From contig JARFIW010000881.1 in the NCBI GenBank assembly GCA_036346225.1, positions 1,589,001-1,653,000 of the forward strand: DNA of 64,000 bases. Reading direction: 5' to 3'. Of the stretch, positions 22,607 through 32,760 are shown piece after piece. Both the position numbers and the translations under genes were made by a program. Within the stretch, counting starts at the first letter, position 1. The number at the start of each line of letters is the position of its first letter. Below the pieces are notes generated by a model. The model was given only the letters and a program-made list of their open reading frames with translations. It was not told the DNA's origin and did not search any database. The DNA is from Platerodrilus igneus. Taxonomy: Eukaryota; Arthropoda; Insecta; Coleoptera; Lycidae.

Positions 22607-22930
22607 TTAGTATTGCTTACCCAAAATGATAAATAAATTGAAATCGATATTTGCTCCATATTGTTTGACAAAATTTGATCCTATTATACCATTCATATCC
22701 TTTCCACACTCATTCATTACCAAAAATTCGTGATAAACTTCATTTGTTTTACTCACCTGTAATAAAAGCTTCGCTGATCCTAACGAATTTGTGGATTCCG
22801 AAATTTCTTGTAATTCAATTTTTTTTGTCACATCAGTTTTCTGCTTTTCCAATATACTTTGTTTAAAAATGACGCTAACTGATACTCCTGTGTCTAATAG
22901 AAACACTAACACACACTCTCCGCACTTCAT
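22607..22930 (-). pseudogene. Gypsy 2 aspartic protease
   Basis: 107 codons including VFLLDTGVSVSVIFKQS (D-T-G active site at residues 13-15) and GIIGSNFVKQYGANIDF (the 'G-I-I-G-x-x-F/L' flap-end motif of this branch). The enzyme matures Gag-Pol. The active site is intact in contrast to gypsy 1, and this frame has no stop, but it cannot be joined in frame to gag or RT. The native start is probably by frameshifting from gag; the Met used here is simply the first in frame. Confidence 0.82.
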
Positions 22931-22987
22931 TTTTATAAAATTAAGTCCGTTTACATTAGAATAACTACATTTTCATTAATAACTAAT

Positions 22988-23356
22988 TTATTGCGTTGAG
23001 CCTTGAAAAAATGTCTTGATTGTGCTTGCTTGCTCATTTGAATGTGTGCTACTTGTACTGCTTTGTTGCGGTTCCGTTGACCTTGCTGAATTATTATTAT
23101 TATCATCTAGGTAATATGCGTTGGACTTTTTTGCGTTGCATTTATTACAACTTTGTTGATCGTTATGGTTTCTATAGTTATTTCCTCTAGAAATTATTTG
23201 ACCTCTATTTGTAAATTGTCGTGTATTACACTTAATTGCATTTTTTGGATTCCAAGCTGAGAAATCGTCTTTCTGCGCATTTTTACTTTTACTTAAGTTT
23301 GCATTATAATTATTACGTAAATAACCTCTTTTATAATTATTATTATTTCCTCGCAT
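22988..23356 (-). pseudogene. Gypsy 2 gag C-terminus (basic, Asn/Arg-rich)
   Basis: 122 codons, strongly basic and rich in Asn, Arg and Ser (RGNNNNYKRGYLRNNYNANL). A lone SCNKCNAKK supplies C-x2-C but the His and last Cys of a zinc knuckle are missing. The position between capsid and protease fits a nucleocapsid-like tail, which in the 17.6 branch often has no canonical knuckle. It ends just before the protease frame. Confidence 0.65.
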
Positions 23357-23404
23357 GTAAAATAACTGTGTGTTTTCTTCCGTCGATATTTCTTCACCTT
23401 TCGC

Positions 23405-23810
23405 TCAGCGTATTGCTTCATTTAGCTTCCTATAGTTTCTCGCTTTTATTATCGTTTCTAATTCCGAATTTCTTAATTCGTTCGCAAAGGAATTTATGAG
23501 TAATTTCTTATTTGTCGCTCTCAATATTTTTAAAACACGCTTATCACCGTCTGCTTGTTCTAGCGTCAAATTTACTGGAATTTTTTCTACCGATTTACCA
23601 AAATTTTCTACCGACCTACTTCCTTGTTTTGCGTTGTGCAATTGACTCGATAGAACTGGAATTGATTTTCTTGTTAAAAAAATTTTCTTTAAATTGTTTA
23701 TTAATGCTATGTTATCCGAATATGATGTATCCAAAAGAATTTTGCGCTCTGCAACAATCGAATTTTTAGAACGTAATTGGTTAGCAATTTTTTGCCTTCG
23801 TCATTTAGTA
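23405..23810 (-). pseudogene. Gypsy 2 gag, central/C-terminal capsid part
   Basis: Two frames: NDEGKKLLTNYVLKIRLLQS (about 23805-23740) and LINNLKKIFLTRKSIPVLSS followed by LTLEQADGDKRVLKILRA and LLINSFANELRNSELETIIK (23734-23405). This matches the capsid of 17.6/TED-like gags ('...L-x-x-x-F-x-x-x-L-x-x-x-E-L...'). The upstream half of the same gag lies beyond the LINE, at 25645-26054. A frameshift separates the two frames near 23735. Confidence 0.75.
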
Positions 23811-25640
23811 ATGTAGATGATATAGCGGTATTAGAGTCTGGCAAGGAAGAGTTAGAAGCTGCTCTTAATGAAATAAAAACGGTTCTAACAGAGAGATGCG
23901 GTATGAAAATTAACAAAACTAAAACTAAAGTTCTAGTACGCAAAGGTGGGGAAAATAAATTAAAAACAAGAATACAAGTATGTAACACGAACTTACAAGA
24001 GGTTAAGGATTTCTGTTACCTAGGAAGCCAAATAACGCAAGATGGGAAAAGCACAAAAGATATAAAACAAAGATTAGCACAAGGTCGTGCTACATTTAAC
24101 AAGAAAAAGCAACTACTGTGCTCAAAAACCACAAACATAGAAACAAGGAAAAGATTGCTTAAAATATATGTGTGGAGCACAGCACTGTACGGCTGTGAAG
24201 CCTGGACAGTAGGAGAAGCGGACAAAAAAAAAGTAGAAACCTTTGAAATGTGGTGCTACAGACGTATGATGAAGATATCATAGACATACAAAGTTAAGAA
24301 CAAAGAGGTACTAAAAATGGTAGTGGAAGAAAGAAATATGTGGAAAACGGTAAAAAATAGGAGAGACAGGATGATAGGCCACATACTACGGCATGAGCGA
24401 ATAGTGCTGAATATATTAGAAGCAGAGATAGGAAAAAAAGAGAAGAAGAGGCAGACCTAGGTTAGACTACTGCACACAGATAGTAAAAGATGTAGGCTGT
24501 AGGGATTTCAGGGAGATGTGTAGGCTAGCTCAGAATAGAAATCAATGGAGGTACGCATCCAACTAATCCTAAGATGGATAAACTAATGACGAAAAAATAA
24601 CAGTGCTTAAACATGATAATTATTATAAGTAACTACAAGAATTGGTTGGGCAATATTCTCAAATAATGTTAAGCGTGTAAAAGGATTTACTGGAAAACCA
24701 TTACTTCGGCAAATGTCTAAGTGTTGGGGGATCTTGGTAGCCACAGGTTGCTTAAACCCCTTCACTGAATCTCGGTAAAATAGAGCATAAAATTAGAAAA
24801 CAATAGAAAGGGGAACGAACTGTATACACATGCTGTGGGAAAATTTTAGGGAGCTATGTAGGCTAGCTCAGAAATATAAATAAGTGCAGGTACGTGTCCA
24901 ACCAGTTTTGAGACGGAAAACCTAATGACGAAAAAATAAGCGCAGATAAATCTGATGATTAGTATAAACAGCTAGTTGTTGGTTGCAAAATATCTGCAAC
25001 TAATGAAGACTGTCCGAGAAGATATATTGGAAAATATATTAAATCGGTAAATGGTTAAGTGTTGGGGGAACTTGGCGGCCACAGGCTGCTTACTTCCCTT
25101 CACAACCACTGAAGGTCGGAGAAGTAGGGTATATAATTGTACAACAATAGAAGATGACCGAACTGCATCTAACAAGAAAGAACAGCGCCTATGAGGAAAG
25201 ACAACAAACATAGAACAAGAAGAAAATTGTTGAAAGCATATGTGTGGAGCACAGCACAGTATGCTTATGAAATACGGGCAGTCTGAAACGCATACAGAAA
25301 AACGGTAGCAGCCTTTTGAAATGCTGTGCTTCAGATGTATGAGGATGATAGCATGGACAGATAAATATAATAACAAATAGGTTATAGAAATAGTAGGGGA
25401 ACAAGAATATTTGGGGAAAAAGATAAGAGAAATAGAAGGGCAGAATACGTTCTAAGGCATTTTTGGGGAATAGTATGGGATATATTACAAGCAATGATAG
25501 GAAAAAAGAGGTAGATGCAGACCTAGATCAGATAGTTATAGATGCAAACAGTGCAAATTTCAGGGAAATCTGTAGGTTAGTTAAGAATAGGAAACAATGA
25601 TGGTACGCGTCTAACCAGTTCCAGGACTGAAGACCTAATG
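23811..25640 (+). mobile_element. LINE insertion in gypsy 2 gag, 5'-truncated, with repeated 3' segments
   Basis: Begins within the RT catalytic motif (reads DDIAVL) and continues with an open frame to 24283, then decayed 3' sequence to about 24600. Behind it are two more partial 3'-end copies (24833-24950 and 25160-25632) separated by a shared GTGTTGGGGG-containing module (24690-24790, 25025-25105). It ends in CTAATGATGATG at the junction with gag, a microsatellite-type 3' end. Gag sequence resumes on both sides (ASSLLNDEG-type junction), which confirms insertion. The type is the arthropod 'endonuclease-reverse transcriptase' LINE; clade not determined. Confidence 0.78.
23812..24283 (+). pseudogene. 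LINE reverse transcriptase C-terminal part
   Basis: About 157 codons. DDIAVLESGKEELEAALNEI opens at the catalytic Asp pair; then CGMKINKTKTKVLV, DFCYLGSQITQDGKSTKDIK (the 'Y-L-G-S-x-I' motif), RKRLLKIYVWSTALYGCEAW and KKKVETFEMWCYRRMMKIS. This is the thumb and C-terminal domain of the arthropod LINE proteins often named endonuclease-reverse transcriptase. Endonuclease and fingers/palm are absent because of 5' truncation. A stop occurs at the MMKIS* point where the family continues with W-x-D; similarity goes on past it to about 24560 with stops. It inserted opposite in strand to the gypsy element. Confidence 0.85.
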
Positions 25641-25644
25641 ATGA

Positions 25645-26054
25645 TGCATATAACCCAATGGCATCAATAACCTGCTTAACAGAATTTTCCTTTTCTAGAC
25701 ATGGTAGTATGCTAGCTGCCGTACTTAAATCAAAATTTTCTCCCATTTAATACTTATGCTAGGATTTACAATCTTCTCTACACTTAATTCTACTTTTTGC
25801 GTGTCATCTAACCTATTTGTTAAAATGTCTGAACACTCGTCACTTAGGATTTCTATTTCTTTAATATATTTCTTAACCTCATTTAACACATCTACGCTGT
25901 GGGTTTCCTTATTAAATTTTATACGCAACTTTGACACTTCTTTATGGAACTCTCGTAATTGTTCAAGTTTTTTGGTGCAATACGGAATATTTTCACGCTG
26001 ACCTTGATTGTCTTTTATTAGATTTTGTTTAAAATCTTTTATTTTTTCTCTCAA
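25645..26054 (-). pseudogene. Gypsy 2 gag N-terminal part
   Basis: The first frame (26054-25725, 109 residues) is charged and helical (LEQLREFHKEVSKLRIKF, VLNEVKKYIKEIEILSDE), with likely coiled coil. In a shifted frame it goes on with MGENFDLSTAASILPCLEK and ENSVKQVIDAIGLYASS, which fits the 'F-D-x-x-T-A-x-x-x-x-x-x' start of the 17.6/TED capsid. The protein is then cut by the LINE at 25640. One frameshift lies near 25745. Met at 26054 is a plausible native start, 65 bp after the stop of the small ORF. Confidence 0.72.
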
Positions 26055-26118
26055 ATTCTTAAATTCTGATATTTACCCTTAACTTATGTAGCTAATTTAC
26101 TTATCTTATTGTGGCTTT

Positions 26119-26433
26119 TTATATGTGCTCGTTGCTTGACCTGCTTCTTGCTTTGTCCAGCTCTTTGACGATTTTTCGTTTCAATACTCGTCTGCATTTT
26201 ATGTACAGTATTACTACCTGCATCCCCATAATTACACATCCAATTGCCATTATCGTTATTTGACCAACAGACATGCCATTTGTTGAATTTGTTGTGGCAC
26301 CGCCACTATTTCCGGACTGGGCTATGGTTACCTCATCTCTGGATTGCGTCGTACCCATCTTTCTCTCGCTTTCAGCAGCAGTTTGTTGTCGAGATCTCCA
26401 TGTAATGTCTTGGCCGGTTGGCAGGGTCGCCAT
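26119..26433 (-). CDS. Small single-pass membrane protein ORF between PBS and gag
   Basis: An intact 104-codon frame whose ATG straddles the LTR/PBS border: its A is the last LTR base and TG the first two PBS bases. Residues 1-55 are polar (TTQSRDEVTIAQSGNSGGAT). A hydrophobic segment at 57-78 (GQITIMAIGCVIMGMQVVIL) is followed at once by basic residues (KCRRVLKRK), predicting one membrane helix with the C-terminus in the cytoplasm. It is not an envelope: it is too short and lies upstream of gag. I do not recognise a family. It is the only frame of this element with no break, which may be chance for its size. Function unknown. Confidence 0.5.
   Translation of the reverse strand: MATLPTGQDITWRSRQQTAAESERKMGTTQSRDEVTIAQSGNSGGATTNSTNGMSVGQITIMAIGCVIMGMQVVILYIKCRRVLKRKIVKELDKARSRSSNEHI
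26420..26432 (-). promoter_or_regulatory. Gypsy 2 primer binding site
   Basis: TGGCGACCCTGCC directly follows the LTR end (…TTACA). TGGCGACC is the start of tRNA-complementary sites used by several insect gypsy elements (tRNA 3' end with CCA). A near copy of the border, ACATTACATGGAGATC, follows ~23 bases downstream. Confidence 0.7.
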
Positions 26434-26537
26434 GTAATATCTTCTTTAGGCAGGATATTGGAGACAGACCTGCTACCTAAAATGTAACAACAGTTCCATT
26501 CGGAACTCACGTTTATTCTCCTTTTGTTTGAAGCTCG

Positions 26538-26593
<56 letters not shown>
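26433..26593 (-). repeat. Gypsy 2 5' LTR (outer end not resolved)
   Basis: The inner end is fixed by the PBS and by alignment to 19390-19500. It contains a (TA)n tract at 26540-26593. The U3-side outer end is somewhere right of 26593; no match for it remains in the truncated 3' LTR, and no target duplication was found. Confidence 0.75.
26540..26593. repeat. (TA)n microsatellite
   Basis: About 27 TA units inside the gypsy 2 5' LTR. Confidence 0.9.
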
Positions 26594-26595
<2 letters not shown>

Positions 26596-26599
26596 TATT

Positions 26600-28239
26600 T
26601 GGTTGCATTCCTTACATGCTAGTCTATTTAATTATGCATATCTAATTGAGGTTGTTATCTATGCAGTTTCATAATGTTCTCATAGTTGACATGTATTACT
26701 AAGAATTGCAATATGTTCTAGTTTCTATAAATAAAGAATTATGATTTTTAATATTTAATGCAGGAACTATTCATTATAGTCGTGAATAACAATGATTCAT
26801 GAAAACCACGTGGTTTATGAAAGGTCTAATCTTTGACCAAGGCCGTTTAATTAAATATGTATACTTATTTTGCCTGCATTTATCTAGTTCTGGTAAAGTT
26901 AATTATTATACACAATACCTAGAACATCGTCAATCTAAGCGCGGACTCTGGTTCAACAAAAAAACCACTGAAAAACAACTCTCGTTATCGCTTTTTATTT
27001 AGACACACGTACCATATAGCCTGACTCTCTCCGACCAACTTAACCCTTATATCACTTAACTCTGATCCTCCCCACCCACGGTTTCCTGAGCGACACCACC
27101 AACTTCAATATCTTATATTATAATCTTACGTGCTAAGACAATATTATGTATTTACCTTATGTCAATGGCGGATTAAGAAGAAAACTAAAATAGAAATATT
27201 TGAGGAAAGTAGGCTCTAACCTTGACTTTGCAAAATTCCAACGACCAAAACGAAACATGGTTGTTTAGTAATTTTTATACTTTAGTTGTAATGCGCTAGC
27301 TATGATTTAAAAAGATTTAGATTTCTTTAAAAACTACGGACTAAGTGCTTGTTTTATGCGCCTAGAATCACGTCTTAGATCTAAATTGATTAAAAATATT
27401 GGTGTAAAATTTTTTTTAAGTTTAGGGCTTATATCGCGGTAAAAGATTTTCTCATTTGAAAAATTTAGAAAAATTTGTATTCCGTATAATATTCCCGGTT
27501 AAGTGCATATTTTGGGCACGAATAAAAGTTACCGATTACGATAATATAGCACATTGAACAAAAATCATTTAGGTTCACCTTTTTAAAGAATTGTAGCTGG
27601 GAAGTGGTTGACCTGATTTCAAAAATTTTAAAAGGTTTAGGTTCCACAGGAAATTCTACATCCTTTACCTGCAGTCCAGCATTTGAATATATCCGTTTTT
27701 ACTTAATTAAATTTCACATTTCTTACTTTATTCGCAGTTATTTGAGCATTTATTAACGATTCCGACTGCCTTTTCAATTTAAACGGCTGCTTATTTATCA
27801 CCCTGTATGATTCTATCAGAATATTTAGTTATAATTTGAATACTTCAACCTATTTCATTTTGTTACAGCGTTTAAGATGTAGGGTGTTCTAGTATAAGTA
27901 ACGTTTGCTTTCTTAAATATTTGCAATGAGTTTATGTACGTGTTTCACTAAGATTATTTTAATCATGAATTATTAAAATTTCTGGTTTGCTTATCTCTAC
28001 ATCTTACCTAATTTAAATTATTAATTGGTTTTTGTTTCGTTTTCTATAATTTTAATGTAAGAATTTAAACAACCCATATTATGCGTTTCTTCATAATTAC
28101 ACGAGTGTAGTTGCATATCTTTCTTATCTCAGATTTACACACATTGATCTATGTTCGTTGCAATTTAGAACGCTACAAAAGTGTTAACTGGGTTTATCAT
28201 AATTGGTTGTAGTTTCGCTTGCTAAAATAATATGTTTCA
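26600..28239. other. No gene recognised; possible LTR-like patch
   Basis: Most is AT-rich spacer. The stretch near 26935-27110 is less AT-rich and on the minus strand has AATAAAAAGCGATAACGAGAG, like a polyadenylation region of an insect LTR. No partner copy exists in the window. CCCTGTA at 27801 is a common end motif of insect IS630-like elements, but no pair was found. Confidence 0.35.
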
Positions 28240-28969
28240 ATGTATAAAGTTTCTAAAAGGCTTTTTATGACGAGTGCGGCTCAATTAGTTTTCTGGTTCC
28301 CTTATCGACAGATGGATGTTTTAAGGAAAATGCCACTCATGCTATTTATTATCTGCAAATGGATGCTTTCGAGGAAAGACACGATTTCAATGGATTCATT
28401 AGTATGCAGGTTTTTCTTGCTAGAACGGAATAGAATTGCTTTCCGTTTCCGATACGGATACGAAAACGAATGTTGTTTCGAAGTCCTGTTACACGATATA
28501 GTGTCCGTTTATGTGAACTTACGGAAAACGATGATATGGTTATTCGGGTGTGTTTTGTTCGGGGTTACTTCTATACCGTCAAAACGTATGAATTAAATAT
28601 ATATCGCGGATGATATTAATTTTGTTATAGATTGTGGGTTTCTTTTCTTTTTCTTTAAAATAAGAATATGATGACTGTTGTACTTAACTTGTTTGTTAAC
28701 GGTGAAGTTTAATTCTAAGCTGTACTTGTACACATCGTCGACCATTGTTTCAAAGCATGCGGCAGGATATAAGCGACCATATAGAAAAAGCGGCGATGTT
28801 TGTTTTGCCGAATTTCTTTGACGATGATTTAAGTGTCGTTGAATTTTCAAGGTACCAAGACAGGAAGACGTCGTTTAAGGAGTGGATGAACCTAAGTTTC
28901 CAACGACATGAAGAACGAGGCGCTTGGATAGTGCACCTTTTAAACGCATCAATCTTAACAGTATATTAG
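28240..28969 (+). pseudogene. Unidentified decayed coding region
   Basis: A ~730-bp plus-strand stretch richer in CpG and third-position G/C than its surroundings. Three frames give protein-like pieces that follow each other: one reads STDGCFKENATHAIYYLQMD and AFEERHDFNGFISMQVFLAR (about 28296-28432); next RYSVRLCELTENDDMVIRVC and FVRGYFYTVKTYELN (about 28488-28595); then SDHIEKAAMFVLPNFFDDDL and SVVEFSRYQDRKTSFKEWMN (28745-28969). The pieces look like one compact protein with frameshifts. I do not recognise the family. It could be a host pseudogene, a viral-derived insert or an unknown transposon protein. No start or introns can be set with confidence. Confidence 0.4.
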
Positions 28970-29574
28970 ATTTTCCTTCAGTGTATTGATATTTTGGTTT
29001 TCTTTAGGTCAGCTCACATAGTTGTTTTTATTTATGTCACGTTCATAATTTACAGGACAAAAATATTTAATTTTTAATTTTGGTATACAAATTAATTTAT
29101 AACTATGCAATTATTCTAATGCTGGATAGAAATATGTTGTTTACATTTGGTCATTGTATGATAAAGTTTACAGATTCAGGATCTAATTAATTATAAAGTA
29201 GTTTGAGGTATACAATATGTGGTTACGCGGTTATTTTCAACTCACATTAAGATAAACAAAATTTGTGTAGAAATAATCTGATAAATTTCAATTGCTTTTG
29301 TTTAATGTTGTGAATAGGCTAATGGCGGCAGCGTTTGTTGATTACGTATTAATTATAAAATAAGACTAACATTAACTGTCAATAAGACGTTCTGTATAAA
29401 AATTTATAGTTACACTATTGTTTAGATGTGATGTCACCACATAATTCTTTACCGCTGCTGCGAAATGCAATTCGTTTTTAGATGGTTATTATCCTTTATT
29501 GCTGTTGGCTACTGTTACATTATTTGCTTGGTATTTACTTATCAGGAGCTACTTTTATGGAGTGATTGAATCTA
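28970..29574. other. No gene recognised
   Basis: AT-rich spacer between the unidentified coding remnant and a TA tract; nothing supported. Confidence 0.5.
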
Positions 29575-29623
29575 ACTATATATATATATATATGTATATA
29601 ATATATATATATATATATATATA
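29575..29623. repeat. Imperfect (TA)n tract
   Basis: TA units interrupted by TGTATATAATA; next to a Penelope-terminal-repeat-like sequence, as at 2460 and 4447. Confidence 0.85.
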
Positions 29624-29639
29624 TTATGTAAATAATAAG

Positions 29640-29800
29640 AGCTTATTGACGAATACAAATCGGACTAATAGTTATATAGCCATTAACAAAGCAATAGCTT
29701 TATTACTTCACAGGGGAGGAAACATCCACTAACCGGCCGGTTTCAGCTTTCTTAAGCATCTTCAGAGTGAATTAGTTTCTAACCATATGAAGTAATCGAC
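29640..29800 (-). repeat. Possible Penelope-type terminal repeat remnant
   Basis: On the minus strand the segment reads CTGAAGATGCTTAAGAAAGC then TGAAACCGGCCGGTTAGTGG. This has the layout CTGA-x-GA..., hairpin (GCTT AAGA AAGC), GAAAC, GC-rich palindrome ACCGGCCGGT, as in degenerate hammerhead-like terminal repeats of Penelope elements. Core bases deviate (CTGAAGA rather than CTGATGA), and no Penelope RT is adjacent. Confidence 0.4.
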
Positions 29801-29999
29801 GCTATTATACTGATATAATTTTGAAGCAATGTCTCTACTATGGCAAAAGTAAATAGTACCGCCATCAGGTGATAGAATACCAACACTGCTAAGCGTGAAA
29901 GTACAAAAATTGAATCAAAACTACATCATGGTTCTATAGATGGCTATACAAGTATGTCTGGCCTTTGATATTTGCGAAATGTTACAGCAAAATTTATTT

Positions 30000-31122
30000 G
30001 CAATTCCTATTACCTCGTACTCATCGTTTGACAGATCTCGTTATTTTAAACTGTCATCAAAAATATTTACATCCTGGTCTTAGAACAACCCAATTTCTTT
30101 TAACGCAAAATTTTTGGATTTTAGGCGCAAAAAAGGCTGTTTGAAAATGTCTAAAAGCATGTATTATTTGTTTTCGTATAAAACCAATTCCCTCTTTCCC
30201 CCCTATGGGTGACCTACTAGCAACCCGCACCGTTTCGGGTAAAGCTTTTCACCACACAGGGGTTGATTTTGGTGAACCGTTCGCAATTACCATGAGCCGC
30301 ACTTGTGGTTCAAAGTCATTAGAGGCTTATGTTTGTTTGTTCGTTTGTTTTGGAACTAAGGCTCTGCACTTAGAGCTAGTTTCTAATTTGTCCTCATCTG
30401 CTGTTATAGCGGCATTGAGGCGTTTTATTGTTCGTCGTGTAAATGTGCCAAAATCTACTGTATTTTCGGCACAAATTTCACTGGTGCTGCCCGTGAACTA
30501 GCAGAACTTATGCAACATGTTGCTACCGCAGAGGGTATTGAACTTATTTTCAATCTCCCGTCGTTCTCTCACTTCGGAAGATTGTGGGAGGCTAGCATCA
30601 AGTCAGTTAAGAGTCATCTCAACAAGGTTATCGGCGCTCAAATTCTCTCGTATGAGGAATTCAATACCGTACTAATTCAAATTGAGGCCATACTTAATTC
30701 TCGTCCTTTGCGTTCATTGAGTACAAATCCTCAATATTTTTTTTATTTAGCACCGTGTCATTTCTTAGGAGTTGAACCAGTTTCAGTGCTTCCTGACCCA
30801 AAGGTCTTGGACCTGAAACTATCAATATTAGATCGTTGGAAACTCATTCAGAGAATCCAACAATCTTTTTGGCGCCGTTGGCATAGCGAGTACTTACATA
30901 CTCTCCAGCAGAAAACTAAATAGTTTTCATCTCTTCCCGCTGCTAAGATTGGGACATTGGTCCTAATTAAAAAAGACAACACCCCTCCATTGCATTGGCG
31001 ACTAGGACGCATTACCAACTTGTATCCTGGTACAGATAATGCCGTCAGAGTGGCGCAGGTTCAAACTGCACACGGCCTTATTAAACGACCTTTGGTCAAA
31101 TTGTGTGCTCTCCCATTATAGG
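30000..31122 (+). pseudogene. BEL/Pao retrotransposon integrase and C-terminal pol remnant
   Basis: Reads in several frames as a BEL/Pao pol 3' end. The zinc domain has KYLHPGLRTTQFLLTQNFWI, then KACIICF (~30068-30180). The core has MGDLLATRTVSGKAFHHTGV then DFGEPFAI (first Asp), and CFGTKALHLELVSNLSSSAV. Where S-D-N-G-T-N-F is expected, the sequence is shifted and gives IFGTNF, so the second catalytic Asp is lost. GAARELAELMQHVATAEGIE and FGRLWEASIKSVKSHL (Glu present) follow, then LHWRLGRITNLYPGTDNAVR and GLIKRPLVKLCALPL, the typical BEL/Pao C-terminus, ending at 31122. Gag, protease and RT are absent and no LTR was found. Confidence 0.82.
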
Positions 31123-31739
31123 ACACATAACAAAGGAAAAATTATTTTTTTTTCTTCTCTCAATAATTTTTTTTGTTGGAATTACGCATTCATTATTATT
31201 TAATTTTCTGTCGTATTACGCATTTGTATATATTTAATTACATTGGTTAAAATAAGTTTTCAATTTTATTTTGGTGGGCAAAATGTTATGCATTTTATAG
31301 CATTTTTGGTGATATATGATCACACTATATTATTCTGGTTTGATATTTACATTATCAAAGTTTCATTCCTGTTATCGCCTATCCAATACCTTATACATAA
31401 AGATTTGAACATTGCAGGAGTGTACGCGAGTGCTTTTTGGTTCGTGTACACAGTCTAAGACGCGCATTAGACAGAGGATTATTAACTTGGCAACGAAAGT
31501 AACTGTAAGAATCTTTCGGTGTGCATTGACCATGAGGTTTTCAATGGTGAAAACACTTTAAGAATAGTGAACTTTGTTTTATGCAGTTTACGGCGGTCAT
31601 GCAGATTACAGTCCACTACATTTTTCATACCAGCGCAATTTGCAACCATTACAGGTTAGTGTATTCTAATTGATTAACTGTTTTAAAATGCCGTTGGTCG
31701 ATAAAAACAAATAGACAAATAGTTTTGCATTATATCCTT
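31123..31739. other. No gene recognised
   Basis: Sequence downstream of the BEL/Pao stop. A poly-T/A run near 31145-31175 is present, but no repeated LTR could be matched in the window. Confidence 0.45.
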
Positions 31740-32185
31740 TCGAGTAAGGTTTATCGTCCAGAAACAGGTTGGACGCATACCTCTACTTATTTTTGTTTTG
31801 AGCTAGCCTACACAGTTCTCTGAAATTTCCACAGTATAGATACATCTCGGTTAGCCTTCTGTAGTTTTCTAGTTATATGTCCTATTTTACCGAGTTTTGG
31901 TAGTATGTGAAGTGTGTTAAGTAGTCTGTGGGGCCAAGATCCCCCAACACTTACACATTTGCCAAAATAGCTTTCCAGTAAATGATTTCGCACAATTAAC
32001 ATTAGTTGAGAATATTGCAAAACCAATACCTGTAGTTGCTTATAATAATTATCTTTTAAATTATTTTGAACATTTCTTTTCCATCTTATATTATCGAATG
32101 CTTTTTCCAGATCTACAAATCCTATATACACGTTTTCCCTTTTTTCTATTGTTTTCTCCATTATCACACTCAGAACTATTAGCAT
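31740..32185 (-). mobile_element. LINE remnant, internally rearranged (RT block joined to 3' end)
   Basis: The 5' part encodes EKTIEKRENVYIGFVDLEKA (then FDNIRWKRNVQ), the 'Y-x-x-F-x-D-L-x-K-A-F-D' RT motif with the first catalytic Asp. The frame then passes through the GTGTTGGGGGATCTTGG module (31930-31990) also present in the LINE at 24.7 and 25.0 kb. It ends in the 3' tail (31740-31830) matching 24833-24915. The region encoding the YADD block, thumb and C-terminus (as at 23.8-24.5 kb) is absent, so this is a deletion derivative. Confidence 0.72.
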
Positions 32186-32653
32186 TAAAGTTATTTACTA
32201 TTTGTTCATGATAGACGTGCGTCATGAATAGACAATACAGACTGTTTTCCAGTACAATTGGATTACAGCATAGTTGAATCACCTAAACGCAGGAAGTCTT
32301 TAAGAACAGTCAGGATGAACTGATAATATAATTAAAGTTACTGTTGGAAATGATTTACTATAATTATAAAAACTATTAAACAGGATCTTCAGATGAAAAG
32401 TTAATACTTATATATAGTAGATTATCGCACTGGTGCTTTTAGCTACATACTGTAGTTTTTGTAATGCACCATTAGCTTTGGTTTTATTATTTCAAAAATA
32501 TAATATATGCGTACCTTTAACTTTATCTTATGATTTAATATTCAACATTTATTTAGATTTAACAGAATGGAAAAAGTTTGTGTTTATAACACCAACATTA
32601 ATAAGGTACCGATGACCATATTGTGTTAAATGGCAGAATTCTTATTTTTTATA
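32186..32653. other. No gene recognised
   Basis: AT-rich; a short plus-strand frame at 32433-32615 has no recognisable motif. Confidence 0.45.
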
Positions 32654-32760
32654 TACAGGGTGTCATTAAGTAAAGTGTTCTAAACTTTAACTACGAAAAT
32701 ATGATGGCCCACATTTCATGTGAATATGTTTTAAGAAATGCTTCGTTTTAAACATACAGG
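32654..32760. repeat. TACAGGGTG-type MITE end candidates
   Basis: TATACAGGGTGTCATTAAG at 32654 and ACATACAGGATGTTAAC at 32753 both resemble the outer ends of insect IS630/mariner-like elements. They are in the same orientation rather than inverted, so a complete MITE is not shown. Confidence 0.35.

Larger units (their letters stand above)
19390..26593 (-). mobile_element. Ty3/gypsy LTR retrotransposon 2 (17.6/TED-like), decayed and interrupted
   Basis: Two LTR pieces share ~113 bp at about 90% identity by eye (19390-19500 and 26433-26545), both starting TGTAAT on the plus strand. Next to the right LTR is a primer binding site. Minus-strand domains follow: small membrane ORF (26119-26433), gag (25645-26054, 23405-23810), nucleocapsid-like (22988-23356), protease (22607-22930), RT (21570-22460), RNase H (20760-21400) and integrase (19553-20728). 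The integrase sequence (TAYHHETLGALEDSH, HKCLGAYLRI) is of the 17.6/297/TED branch. The LINE at 23811-25640 splits gag. The region between the integrase end and the 3' LTR is deleted. No env frame is seen. Confidence 0.88.

Noticed and set aside
23777..23811. 5' extension of the LINE frame before DDIAVL
   Set aside because: These codons are antisense gypsy 2 gag; the LINE starts at about 23811, so the Met of this frame is not native.
31243..31458. 71-codon plus-strand frame after BEL/Pao
   Set aside because: Aromatic-rich, low complexity, no motif; typical chance frame in AT-rich DNA.
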